Shown: in pieces, positions 15,282 through 21,573 of the stretch
Layout: the number at the start of each line of letters is the position of its first letter
Position numbering within the stretch: the first letter of the stretch is position 1
Assembly (NCBI GenBank): GCA_903929325.1
Contig: CAIYUD010000110.1
Location: 1 to 21,573 of the forward strand
Direction of reading: 5' to 3'
DNA from: an uncultured Opitutia bacterium
Lineage (GTDB): Bacteria; Verrucomicrobiota; Verrucomicrobiia; Opitutales; UBA953
Length of the DNA stretch: 21,573 nt
The notes under the pieces: generated by a model
Seen by the model: the letters and a program-made list of their open reading frames with translations, nothing else
Database searches by the model: none
What the model was told of the DNA's origin: nothing
Translations under genes and position numbers: made by a program

Positions 15282-16751
15282 TCAACGCGGACGGCGCAAC
15301 TTACCAGGGGGCAAGGAACGTAATTGTGAAAACTCTGCCCCCAGGGCGTCCTTCAACTTCGCACGCACAGAATCGGGTATGCTCTCAACGGCATCGCTAA
15401 ACTCCTTGCTGCCTGGCGTAACCACTTCTTCGGTCTGGGACTGACTCAGCAATACCGATGCATCAAAAGGCGCCTGGGATCCAGCCTCAGCTTCTGCGAA
15501 GGCGATATCCAATGGTGGCTCATCCGTAACTTCGGCCTTGGTGGACTTCGCGACCTTCTCCGTCTTCACAGCGACGGCAACTTTCACTTCAGGCGTCGCC
15601 TGCGTGGTATTTATTTTTTTTTGGCCGGGCTCCTTGGGGAGTCCGTTGGCGGAACCAGCGAGATCTTTAATCAATCCATCAATTGAACGCTGTCGCGTCT
15701 GGTCTACGGCTTTGAGTAAAGCGACTTCGAACGCAGCCCGCGGCGAAAGTCCGTGGCGGATAGAGTTTTCAGCCGATAGTAATGCATCAAGCATACGGAC
15801 TAACTGATCGGAAGTGAGCTCAGTTGCGAGCGAGCGACTCTTTCCTGCGTTCTTCACCGCATCCAGAACAGCGGTACGCACAGTGACTTGTAAGTCTGCG
15901 AGGATGCGCAAAAGGTCGCGCCCTTCTTCATGAAATTTATCGGAAAGCGCTAAAGCTGCAGGCGCATTGCCGGCAGCAATTGCCTGAGAAAGGTCAGTGA
16001 TCTGCTTAACCGAAGCTAAGCCATAAATATCGAGGACATCTTTCTCGGTTACATTTTTGCCCGCAAAAGAAATGACCTGGTCTAAGATTGACTGGGAATC
16101 GCGCATTCCGCCATGGGCAAGACGGGCGATGGCAATGAGTGCATCGCGGTCTGCTTTAACGCCATCGGCTTTTACAATCTCAGACAATCGCTCCGCAATG
16201 AGGTCCTCAGGGATGGGTTGGAATTCTAAGCGCTGACAGCGTGAAACAATCGTATCGAGGACTTTTTCAGACTCGGTCGTCGCAAAAACAAATTTCACCC
16301 AAGGGGGTGGTTCTTCGATTGTTTTAAGCAACGCATTGAAAGCCTCTTTTGTTAACTGGTGCGCTTCGTCGACGATGAAAATTTTGTAGCGGCCGGACGG
16401 CTGGAATTGGCAGGCCTCACGAATACGTTCTGCGTCTTCAAGTCGACGATTCGAAGCAGCGTCGATCTCAATGACGTCGAGGCAAGACCCGCGATCAATT
16501 TCCATACAGATAGGATCCTTTAAATCGAAGTCTGACTTAGGCCCATCCGTACAGCTCAGTGCTTTGGCAAAAATGCGCGCCGTGGTGGTTTTGCCTGTAC
16601 CCCGTGGTCCAACAAAAAGGTAAGCATGGGCAACGCGACCGCTGTTAATGGCATTCGTCAGCGTGCGTACAATGTGCTGCTGACCTACCATCTCCGCGAA
16701 GGTACGTGGGCGCCAACGACGGGCGATAACCTGGAAGACGGGGTCTGGCAC
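15282..16751 (-). CDS. dnaX: DNA polymerase III subunits gamma/tau
   Basis: The clamp-loader ATPase loads the sliding clamp and, as tau, couples the polymerase cores to the helicase. The 489-residue product begins VFQVIARRWRPRTFAEMVGQ, confirming the GTG start at 16751. Walker A is GPRGTGKTT (48-56), Walker B/DEAH is VDEAH (127-131) and sensor/arginine finger is SRC (170-172). Domain III ends near residue 365. The zinc knuckle is degenerate: only three cysteines (67, 82, 90) replace the usual four with CxxCxxC. After residue 365 only a short Lys/Thr/Ala-rich tail follows, then a small C-terminal part (about 455-489). A run of nine A at codons 377-380 offers programmed slippage (separate entry). 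It heads the dnaX-phosphoesterase-hrpB-exonuclease operon. Confidence 0.95.
   Translation of the reverse strand: MPDPVFQVIARRWRPRTFAEMVGQQHIVRTLTNAINSGRVAHAYLFVGPRGTGKTTTARIFAKALSCTDGPKSDFDLKDPICMEIDRGSCLDVIEIDAASNRRLEDAERIREACQFQPSGRYKIFIVDEAHQLTKEAFNALLKTIEEPPPWVKFVFATTESEKVLDTIVSRCQRLEFQPIPEDLIAERLSEIVKADGVKADRDALIAIARLAHGGMRDSQSILDQVISFAGKNVTEKDVLDIYGLASVKQITDLSQAIAAGNAPAALALSDKFHEEGRDLLRILADLQVTVRTAVLDAVKNAGKSRSLATELTSDQLVRMLDALLSAENSIRHGLSPRAAFEVALLKAVDQTRQRSIDGLIKDLAGSANGLPKEPGQKKINTTQATPEVKVAVAVKTEKVAKSTKAEVTDEPPLDIAFAEAEAGSQAPFDASVLLSQSQTEEVVTPGSKEFSDAVESIPDSVRAKLKDALGAEFSQLRSLPPGKLRRPR
15614..15635 (-). promoter_or_regulatory. Probable programmed slippage site in dnaX (gamma form)
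   Basis: On the minus strand AAGGAG (15635-15630) is followed after seven bases by A9 (15622-15614), in frame as CAA AAA AAA ATA from codon 377. Slippage that adds one A, or a -1 ribosome shift, adds eight codons after Lys379 and stops at TGA 15591-15589, giving 387 residues. Losing one A gives an immediate TAA after Lys379. Both products end just past clamp-loader domain III, as gamma does. Known dnaX genes use A-runs this way: ribosomal in E. coli, transcriptional on A9 in Thermus thermophilus. Confidence 0.7.
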
Positions 16752-16758
16752 TGTTAGG

Positions 16759-16787
16759 ATAAAATCAGTCGACGATTAAGGTGTCAA
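16759..16787 (-). promoter_or_regulatory. Sigma-70-type promoter of dnaX, possibly leaderless
   Basis: Read on the minus strand, a perfect TTGACA (16787-16782) is followed after exactly 17 bases by TTTTAT (16764-16759, four of six matches). Transcription should begin about seven bases later, at or within two bases of the GTG at 16751. No Shine-Dalgarno could fit, so the mRNA may be leaderless. The promoter lies in the 51-base gap after guaA and separates dnaX from it. Confidence 0.65.
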
Positions 16788-16802
16788 CGGGGCGTCCGCG
16801 CA

Positions 16803-18353
16803 TCACTCCCACTCGATCGTCGAAGGGGGCTTCGAGGAGATGTCGTAACAGACGCGATTGAAGCCCTTAACCTCGTTTATGATACGCGAAGAGGCCTTGC
16901 GGAGGACTTCGTAAGGTAAATGTGCCCAATCAGCGGTCATGGCATCCGACGATGTAACCGCACGCAGTGCGCAGACATGGTCATAGGTACGCTCATCGCC
17001 CATCACACCCACCGTACGGACGGGCAAGAAGACCGCAAAGGCCTGCCAAACTTTGTCGTACTGTCCGGACTTGCGGAGCTCATCGATAAAGATCGCGTCG
17101 GCCTTCCGAAGGATGTCGAGGCGCGCGGGGGTGATTTCCCCACAGACACGGACGGCGAGGCCTGGACCTGGGAAAGGATGGCGCCAGACCATTTCGCGGG
17201 GAAGTCCGAGGGCCTCACCGAGTGCACGCACTTCATCCTTAAAGAGCTCGCGCAGAGGCTCGAGGAGACGGAGCTTCATCCGCTTCGGCAAGCCGCCGAC
17301 GTTATGGTGGCTCTTAATCGTCGCGGCAGGATTTCCATCAATCGAGATGGATTCAATAATATCAGGGTAAAGTGTACCTTGAGCTAAGAACTCAACCTTT
17401 GTCTTCGAGCGGATTTTGCGGACCTCACTGTCGAAGACCCGGATAAATTCATGCCCGATGACTTTGCGCTTACGCTCGGGATCTTGAACGCCGCGCAACT
17501 TGCCTAAGAAGGCTTTCGAAGCGTCAACCACCCGAAGGTTAACTTTGAATCGGCCGCGGAACATGCGCTCGACCTGCTCACGTTCGCCTAAGCGCAATAG
17601 GCCGTTGTCGACAAACACACAGGTGAGTTGTCGGCCAATCGCTTTTTGAATCAACGCAGCGGCTACGGAAGAATCAACGCCGCCAGAGAGACCGAGGATA
17701 ACATGGGACTTACCAACTTGACGGCGAATATCTGCGACCGCGGTCGCCACATAGTCGTCCATCACCCAGTCAGCTTTACAGCGGCAAATGCGGAAGAGGA
17801 AGTTGCGGAGGATATCCATCCCGCGCTCGGAGTGGGCAACTTCAGGGTGAAATTGAATACCGAAAAATTGCCTCTTCGAATCTTCGATGAGTGCATGCTC
17901 GGAGTTTTCAGTGCTGGCAACGGCTCGGAAGCCTCGTGGCAAGCGAGCGACTTTGTCGCCATGCGAATTCCAAACACGCAATGGTCCGCGAATGCCATGG
18001 AGTAAGTCTGATCCTGCCCGGAAGTTGAGCGTGCCATGACCATATTCGCGATGGCCAGAGCCGGCAACTTTGCCGCCAAGCATTTCACCCATCAATTGTA
18101 CGCCATAACAAATTCCAAGAACGGGCACCCCGAGCGTGAAGACAGCAGCGTCAGGACGTGGTGATCCTTTTGCGCGCACGCTGGCAGGGCCACCGGAAAG
18201 AATAATTCCGCGGACACCGTCCGCGCGCAAAGTCTCCGCAGAGACTTTATGCGAATAGATGCGCGAGTGAACTTGGCACTCACGGATACGACGGGCGATG
18301 ACCTGGGTATACTGAGACCCGAAATCGAGCACGGCTATGGTCTGCTTGGACAT
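16803..18353 (-). CDS. guaA: GMP synthase (glutamine-hydrolysing)
   Basis: This 516-residue enzyme makes GMP from XMP, glutamine and ATP in de novo purine synthesis. Domain 1 is a class I glutamine amidotransferase with catalytic Cys82 in LGICYGVQ and His169/Glu171 in QFHPEV. Domain 2 is the ATP pyrophosphatase with the P-loop LGLSGGVDSS (220-229), followed by the dimerisation domain with HPFPGPGLAVR and the end DISSKPPSTIEWE. All catalytic residues are present. The ATG at 18353 (MSKQTIAVLDFGSQ) gives the canonical start; the open frame upstream encodes no family sequence. It lies 29 bases after the zinc-ribbon gene and is likely cotranscribed with it. Confidence 0.97.
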   Translation of the reverse strand: MSKQTIAVLDFGSQYTQVIARRIRECQVHSRIYSHKVSAETLRADGVRGIILSGGPASVRAKGSPRPDAAVFTLGVPVLGICYGVQLMGEMLGGKVAGSGHREYGHGTLNFRAGSDLLHGIRGPLRVWNSHGDKVARLPRGFRAVASTENSEHALIEDSKRQFFGIQFHPEVAHSERGMDILRNFLFRICRCKADWVMDDYVATAVADIRRQVGKSHVILGLSGGVDSSVAAALIQKAIGRQLTCVFVDNGLLRLGEREQVERMFRGRFKVNLRVVDASKAFLGKLRGVQDPERKRKVIGHEFIRVFDSEVRKIRSKTKVEFLAQGTLYPDIIESISIDGNPAATIKSHHNVGGLPKRMKLRLLEPLRELFKDEVRALGEALGLPREMVWRHPFPGPGLAVRVCGEITPARLDILRKADAIFIDELRKSGQYDKVWQAFAVFLPVRTVGVMGDERTYDHVCALRAVTSSDAMTADWAHLPYEVLRKASSRIINEVKGFNRVCYDISSKPPSTIEWE

Positions 18354-18382
18354 GGCGGTGAAAGGTGGAGTTTTAGAGAGAT

Positions 18383-18619
18383 TCAGAACTTGAGGCGAAC
18401 ATTGTTCCATCCACACCCGGGGCAAGGGGCCTCTTCGCGGAGGCGGGGGCGGAGATAGGTTTGTCCGCAACGGGTACAAACGAAGGCCGAGCGGATACGC
18501 CGGGGGTCATTTAAAAGCGCTTCGCGGCGGTCATACCAAAACCAGACCCCTAAAATCAACGTGCAGCCCATCCCAGCCGTAAGGGCAAGGAAGAGGCCTA
18601 GGTCAATGGGGAGGAGCAT
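18383..18619 (-). CDS. Small membrane-anchored zinc-ribbon protein, hypothetical
   Basis: A 78-residue protein I do not recognise by name. Residues 5-28 (about DLGLFLALTAGMGCTLILGVW) form one clear membrane helix. They are followed by a basic stretch WYDRREALLNDPRRIRS and a zinc ribbon with CTRC (48-51) and CPGC (66-69). The C-terminal part is probably cytoplasmic by the positive-inside rule. I chose the ATG at 18619; an upstream TTG at 18643 would place the start inside the terminator stem. The gene lies between rplQ and guaA. The U-tract of the rplQ terminator touches the ATG. No function can be assigned. Confidence 0.65.
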   Translation of the reverse strand: MLLPIDLGLFLALTAGMGCTLILGVWFWYDRREALLNDPRRIRSAFVCTRCGQTYLRPRLREEAPCPGCGWNNVRLKF

Positions 18620-18657
18620 AAAAAGCAGAGACGCACCTACCAAAGCAGGTGCGTCTC
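18620..18657 (-). terminator. Terminator after rplQ, abutting the zinc-ribbon start
   Basis: On the minus strand an 11-bp perfect stem (GAGACGCACCT / AGGTGCGTCTC, arms 18657-18647 and 18638-18628) with an 8-base loop is followed by TGC and five T. The start codon of the next gene begins with the base after the T-run. It closes the ribosomal alpha operon 19 bases after the rplQ stop. Confidence 0.88.
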
Positions 18658-18676
18658 GGGGAAGTCCTGAAGCGCC

Positions 18677-19135
18677 TTAGGCCTGTGCGGCCGCGGCTAC
18701 TTTAGGGGTCTTAGCTTTAGCAACCTTCGCCTTAGGGCGAGGGGGCTGAGCGTCGTCTTTACCCACGAGTTCAATCAAAGCGGTTTCTGCAGCGTCGCCG
18801 ATGCGGTTACCAATTTTGAGGATACGTGTGTAACCACCCTTACGTTTCTGGAAAGCGCTGACGCGTTCCTTAAACAAAAGAGCGACGGCGGACTCGTCGC
18901 GCAAACGCGAGAGAGCCAGACGGTAATAGTGAAGCTTCTCGGCAGGGGTTGAGGCTGCGGCACCTTTCTTCGCGAGGGTCACGATCTTCTCAACGAAGGG
19001 ACGGACGGCACGAGCGCGTGAAAGCGTGGTCGTGATGCGAGCGTGGGTGATGAGTGCGGCCGCTAAGTTAGCGACCATGGAAGCACGGTGTTCTTTGCGA
19101 ACACCTAAGTTATGCCGGTGAGTACGGTGGCGCAT
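18677..19135 (-). CDS. rplQ: 50S ribosomal protein bL17
   Basis: A 152-residue large-subunit protein located near the peptide exit region. It begins with the canonical MRHRTHRHNLGVRKEHRASMVANLAAALI, and has the family's ALIxHxRIxTTxxRAxxxRPxxEKxxTLAKKG pattern and KGGYTRILKIGNRIGDAAETALIELV. The core ends near residue 124; a tail rich in Lys, Ala and Pro (PPRPKAKVAKAKTPKVAAAAQA) extends it beyond the roughly 120-residue norm. It is the last gene of the alpha operon, 12 bases after rpoA, and is followed by a terminator. The leader has no Shine-Dalgarno. Confidence 0.97.
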   Translation of the reverse strand: MRHRTHRHNLGVRKEHRASMVANLAAALITHARITTTLSRARAVRPFVEKIVTLAKKGAAASTPAEKLHYYRLALSRLRDESAVALLFKERVSAFQKRKGGYTRILKIGNRIGDAAETALIELVGKDDAQPPRPKAKVAKAKTPKVAAAAQA

Positions 19136-19147
19136 GGGTGTGGCCGA

Positions 19148-20152
19148 TTAGGCGGTAGGACCCTTCTTCTCCATCAAACGGTCGAGGCCAGTCATGCCTA
19201 AAGACAGACCAAGCTGTTCGAGCTTCTGTTTGATTTCGTTGAGGGATTTTTTGCCGAAGTTGCGGTACTTGAGCATTTCTTGCTCCGACTTCATTGCCAA
19301 TGCACCCACGGTCGTGATGTTGGCATTGTTCAAGCAGTTCGCTGCACGTACGGACAATTCGATTTCGTTCACCGACATGTTCAGGAGGTTGCGGAGACGA
19401 TTTTGGTCGTCGGCTTCTTCCTTAGCTTTGGATTCGAACTCAATCTCTTGACCGGCAATCGCGTTGAACACTTCAAGGTGTTTAGCGAGAATAGCGGAAG
19501 CTTCTTTGAGGGCATCGTCAGGTGAGATGCGGCCGTCGGTCGAAACATCGAGAACCAAGCGATCGTAGTCGGTCTTTTGGCCTTCGCGTGAGTTTTCAAC
19601 CGTGTAACGGACGACGCTCACGGGGGAGAAGAGTGAGTCGATCGAGATGACGCCGATGGTCTGCTCGACAGGCTTATTCTCTTCAGCCGAGCACCAGCTA
19701 CGGCCGACCTTGATTTCAAGTTCTGCGTAGAAGCGGCGCTTGCGATCGAGGGTGCAGAGAACGATATCGGGGTTCACGAGCGTGAGACCCGCAGGGAGTT
19801 GAATGTCGGAAGCCTTTACAGGGCCTGCCTTATTCACGTCGATAACCGCGCGGAAGTCTTCGCGCTTTTCATGGCGGAGAAGAACCTTCTTCAGGTTAAG
19901 AACGATTTCGGTGACATCTTCGACGACGCCATCGATGGGTTGAAACTCGTGCGAAACACCGTCGATTTTGACCGAAGCAATCGCAGCACCTTCAATCGAT
20001 CCAAGGAGGACGCGACGAAGGGAGTTGCCGATTGTATGGCCGAAACCTGTTTCGAAAGGCTCAGCAGTAAAACGAGCGTTGGTGGCAGACGACGTGGAGT
20101 CGTCCTTCTTCAGCTTAGTGGGGAGCTGGAATTTTCCGAGGCGCTTAGACAT
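19148..20152 (-). CDS. rpoA: RNA polymerase alpha subunit
   Basis: This 334-residue subunit nucleates RNA polymerase assembly and contacts activators and UP elements. The N-terminal dimerisation domain runs to about residue 235 and contains FETGFGHTIGNSLRRVLLGSIEGAA. The C-terminal domain (about 256-322) has the DNA-contacting helix LSVRAANCLNN (Arg269, Asn272, Cys273) and the helix-hairpin-helix stretch YRNFGKKSLNEI. The linker is acidic. I chose the ATG at 20152 (MSKRLGKFQLP). The open frame reaches into rpsD, but starting there would add residues outside the family. The gene lies 22 bases after rpsD, and no Shine-Dalgarno is seen; the leader is CATTTCAAACACCCACAACT. Confidence 0.97.
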   Translation of the reverse strand: MSKRLGKFQLPTKLKKDDSTSSATNARFTAEPFETGFGHTIGNSLRRVLLGSIEGAAIASVKIDGVSHEFQPIDGVVEDVTEIVLNLKKVLLRHEKREDFRAVIDVNKAGPVKASDIQLPAGLTLVNPDIVLCTLDRKRRFYAELEIKVGRSWCSAEENKPVEQTIGVISIDSLFSPVSVVRYTVENSREGQKTDYDRLVLDVSTDGRISPDDALKEASAILAKHLEVFNAIAGQEIEFESKAKEEADDQNRLRNLLNMSVNEIELSVRAANCLNNANITTVGALAMKSEQEMLKYRNFGKKSLNEIKQKLEQLGLSLGMTGLDRLMEKKGPTA

Positions 20153-20174
20153 AGTTGTGGGTGTTTGAAATGGA

Positions 20175-20783
20175 TTAGCGGCTGTAGAACTCAACGACCA
20201 CCTGGACGTTTACTTCTGTAGGGAGTTCTTCTTTAGCAGGCTCGCGAACAATCGTACCGCGGAGCTGCTCAGGCGAGGCAGCCAACCATGCTGGAACAGC
20301 ACGCGATTGGTTTTCCTCCGAAGAGCGGGTGGCAAGCTGCTTAGAAGAGGTGCGGTCGCGAACGACGACTTCGTCGCCAGGGCTCACCGAGTAACTCGCA
20401 ATGTCGACCTTATGGCCGTTGATGCGAATGTGGCCGTGGGCAACGAACTGACGAGCGGCTGCTCGGCTGCTCGCAAAACCAAGACGGTAGATAACATTAT
20501 CGAGACGTGTCTCGAGGATGCGTAAAAAGTTTTCGCCGGCGACGCCACCGAGTGCCTTGGCGCGGGCAAAGGCGAGGCGGAATTGGCGCTCATTGAGACC
20601 GTACATGAAGCGAAGCTTTTGCTTTTCGCTCAGGCCCTGGCCGTATTCCGAGACCTTGCGGGACTTGGTTTGGCCGTGAATGCCAGGAGGGTATGGCTTA
20701 CGCTCTTCGCCTTTCGAAGTCGGTAAGATCGCTTGGTTGAAGCGACGGTTAATCTTGGTGGTTGGTCCAGTGTAACGGGACAT
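20175..20783 (-). CDS. rpsD: 30S ribosomal protein uS4
   Basis: A 202-residue primary 16S rRNA-binding protein. It begins MSRYTGPTTKINRRFNQAIL and has the family motif SRKVSEYGQGLSEKQKLRFMYGLNERQFRLAF. The S4 RNA-binding domain lies at about residues 92-155, with RLDNVIYRLGFASSRAAARQFV and HGHIRINGHKVDIAS. It has no cysteines in the N-terminal region, so it is the zinc-free form. It lies in the conserved order rpsM-rpsK-rpsD-rpoA-rplQ. The 88-base leader after rpsK is the longest gap in this operon and holds a weak CCTTCC/GGGAGG pairing. Near the ATG it is A/C-rich with no Shine-Dalgarno. Confidence 0.97.
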   Translation of the reverse strand: MSRYTGPTTKINRRFNQAILPTSKGEERKPYPPGIHGQTKSRKVSEYGQGLSEKQKLRFMYGLNERQFRLAFARAKALGGVAGENFLRILETRLDNVIYRLGFASSRAAARQFVAHGHIRINGHKVDIASYSVSPGDEVVVRDRTSSKQLATRSSEENQSRAVPAWLAASPEQLRGTIVREPAKEELPTEVNVQVVVEFYSR

Positions 20784-20871
20784 GTGTGCTTAGGTTTGGT
20801 ATTTTTGGTTTGGCGATGGATATCCCCTCCCGGCTTGCCATCCCCGGAAGGTAAGGTGTGAGCGCGGTCGC

Positions 20872-21423
20872 TTAGACGCGACGACGCTTAGGGGGACGGC
20901 AGCCGTTGTGAGGGATCGGCGTGGCGTCGACAATCGAACTGATATTGATGCCGAGAACTGAAATTGCACGGATCGCGCTATCGCGGCCCATGCCAGGTCC
21001 TTTGACGATAACAGCAACTTCCTTGAGTCCGTGAGCCATCGCCTGCTTGAGAGCTTCCTGGCAGACAACTTGAGCCGCATAGGCGGTGGACTTACGGGAA
21101 CCTTTGAAAGCGTGGCGACCGGCACTGCCCCAAGAGATCACGTTACCATTTGGGTCGGTAATGGTGACTTTGGTATTATTGAAAGTAGCAAGGATGTGGC
21201 AGACACCGTTGATGACGTTCTTCGAGCCCTTGGCGCGACGAACTTTAATCTCCCCAATGTCTTCACCGAGGAGTTCCTTTGCGGTAATTTCTTTGCGCTC
21301 AGGTGCTGCGGCTTCAACAGCGGGATTCGCTGCATCAACAGCAGGTGCAGCAGAAGCTTCAGGCGCAGGTGCGGCCTTGGTCTTCTTTGCAGGTTTTTCG
21401 GACTTAGGTGTCTCTTCGCTCAT
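20872..21423 (-). CDS. rpsK: 30S ribosomal protein uS11 with N-terminal extension
   Basis: This small-subunit platform protein lies near the mRNA exit channel. The conserved core from about residue 66 (KGSKNVINGVCHILATFNNT) continues through SAGRHAFKGSRKSTAYAAQ and GPGMGRDSAIRAI to the typical C-terminus TPIPHNGCRPPKRRRV. The core accounts for about 118 residues, the usual size. Ahead of it is an unusual extension of about 55-65 residues, rich in Ala, Pro, Glu and Lys (PAKKTKAAPAPEASAAPAVD), then KEITAKELLGEDIGEIKVRRA. The ATG at 21423 is the only reasonable start; the extension's codon use looks like that of its neighbours. It lies 24 bases after rpsM. Confidence 0.95.
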   Translation of the reverse strand: MSEETPKSEKPAKKTKAAPAPEASAAPAVDAANPAVEAAAPERKEITAKELLGEDIGEIKVRRAKGSKNVINGVCHILATFNNTKVTITDPNGNVISWGSAGRHAFKGSRKSTAYAAQVVCQEALKQAMAHGLKEVAVIVKGPGMGRDSAIRAISVLGINISSIVDATPIPHNGCRPPKRRRV

Positions 21424-21447
21424 CGGTCGTAAAGTTTAGGAAATAAA

Positions 21448-21573
21448 TTAAGCTGCTTTGGCTGGTGCGGCTGCAGAAGCAACGCCGACTGTCTTACGCT
21501 TACCCTTACGCGTACGTGCGTTGGTGCGGGTGCGTTGACCACGGACAGGAAGTCCGCGGAAGTGGCGGAGACC
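21448..21573 (-). CDS. rpsM: 30S ribosomal protein uS13, C-terminal part
   Basis: The last 41 residues of uS13, a protein at the subunit interface, are present; the gene starts beyond the right edge. The visible part begins GLRHFRGLPVRGQRTRTNARTRKGKRK, the well-conserved basic C-terminus of the family, and ends with an Ala-rich tail TVGVASAAAPAKAA and TAA. The Ala-rich tail resembles those on uS11 and bL17. The window edge coincides with a codon boundary. Confidence 0.93.
   Translation of the reverse strand, partial: GLRHFRGLPVRGQRTRTNARTRKGKRKTVGVASAAAPAKAA

Noticed and set aside
15600..15630. A9 in dnaX as a sequencing error or frameshift mutation
   Set aside because: The zero frame is open on both sides and gives a full protein, so no correction is needed; the run is better explained as a slippage site.
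18620..18643. TTG start at 18643 for the zinc-ribbon protein
   Set aside because: It would place the start inside the terminator hairpin; the ATG at 18619 is better.
20784..20871. Structured autoregulatory leader before rpsD
   Set aside because: Only a weak CCTTCC/GGGAGG pairing is visible; no known S4 operator structure can be recognised.

Overview
The window looks like ordinary, gene-dense chromosome from a free-living Gram-negative-type bacterium. I place it tentatively in the Verrucomicrobiota (PVC group, perhaps Opitutae). The basis is a set of family traits: a type III glutamine synthetase, a DnaX with a degenerate zinc knuckle, Lys/Ala/Pro-rich extensions on ribosomal proteins, and no Shine-Dalgarno sequence in front of any gene. 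The phylum is an inference. There are no mobile elements, CRISPR arrays, tRNAs, rRNAs or phage genes.

Layout from left to right: (1) most of smc (minus strand; the C-terminal ATPase half runs off the left edge), divergent from rpsU (bS21), which ends in a strong terminator. (2) The type III glutamine synthetase gene (minus), with its own terminator, a near-consensus sigma-54 promoter and upstream palindromes. (3) A HemY-type protoporphyrinogen oxidase (plus) preceded by a perfect 14-bp palindrome, convergent with and overlapping an MFS transporter (minus). (4) A secreted DUF362-like protein (plus), convergent with and overlapping a free methionine-(R)-sulfoxide reductase, which follows malate dehydrogenase (both minus). 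(5) A tightly packed minus-strand DNA-metabolism operon: dnaX, a YfcE-like phosphoesterase, hrpB and a DnaQ-like exonuclease. (6) guaA and a small membrane zinc-ribbon protein. (7) The distal part of the ribosomal alpha operon: rpsM (partial), rpsK, rpsD, rpoA, rplQ (minus), closed by a terminator whose U-tract touches the start codon of the zinc-ribbon gene.

The most interesting signal is in dnaX. A run of nine A residues lies just after the clamp-loader domains, with AAGGAG seven bases upstream. Both alternative frames stop almost at once. This is the arrangement expected for programmed slippage that yields a short gamma form beside full-length tau. dnaX also has a promoter so close to its GTG start that the transcript may be leaderless. 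Other points worth checking are the sigma-54 control of glutamine synthetase, the lack of Shine-Dalgarno sites even in ribosomal protein genes, and the terminator abutting the zinc-ribbon gene. I did not find a wholly new multi-gene system.
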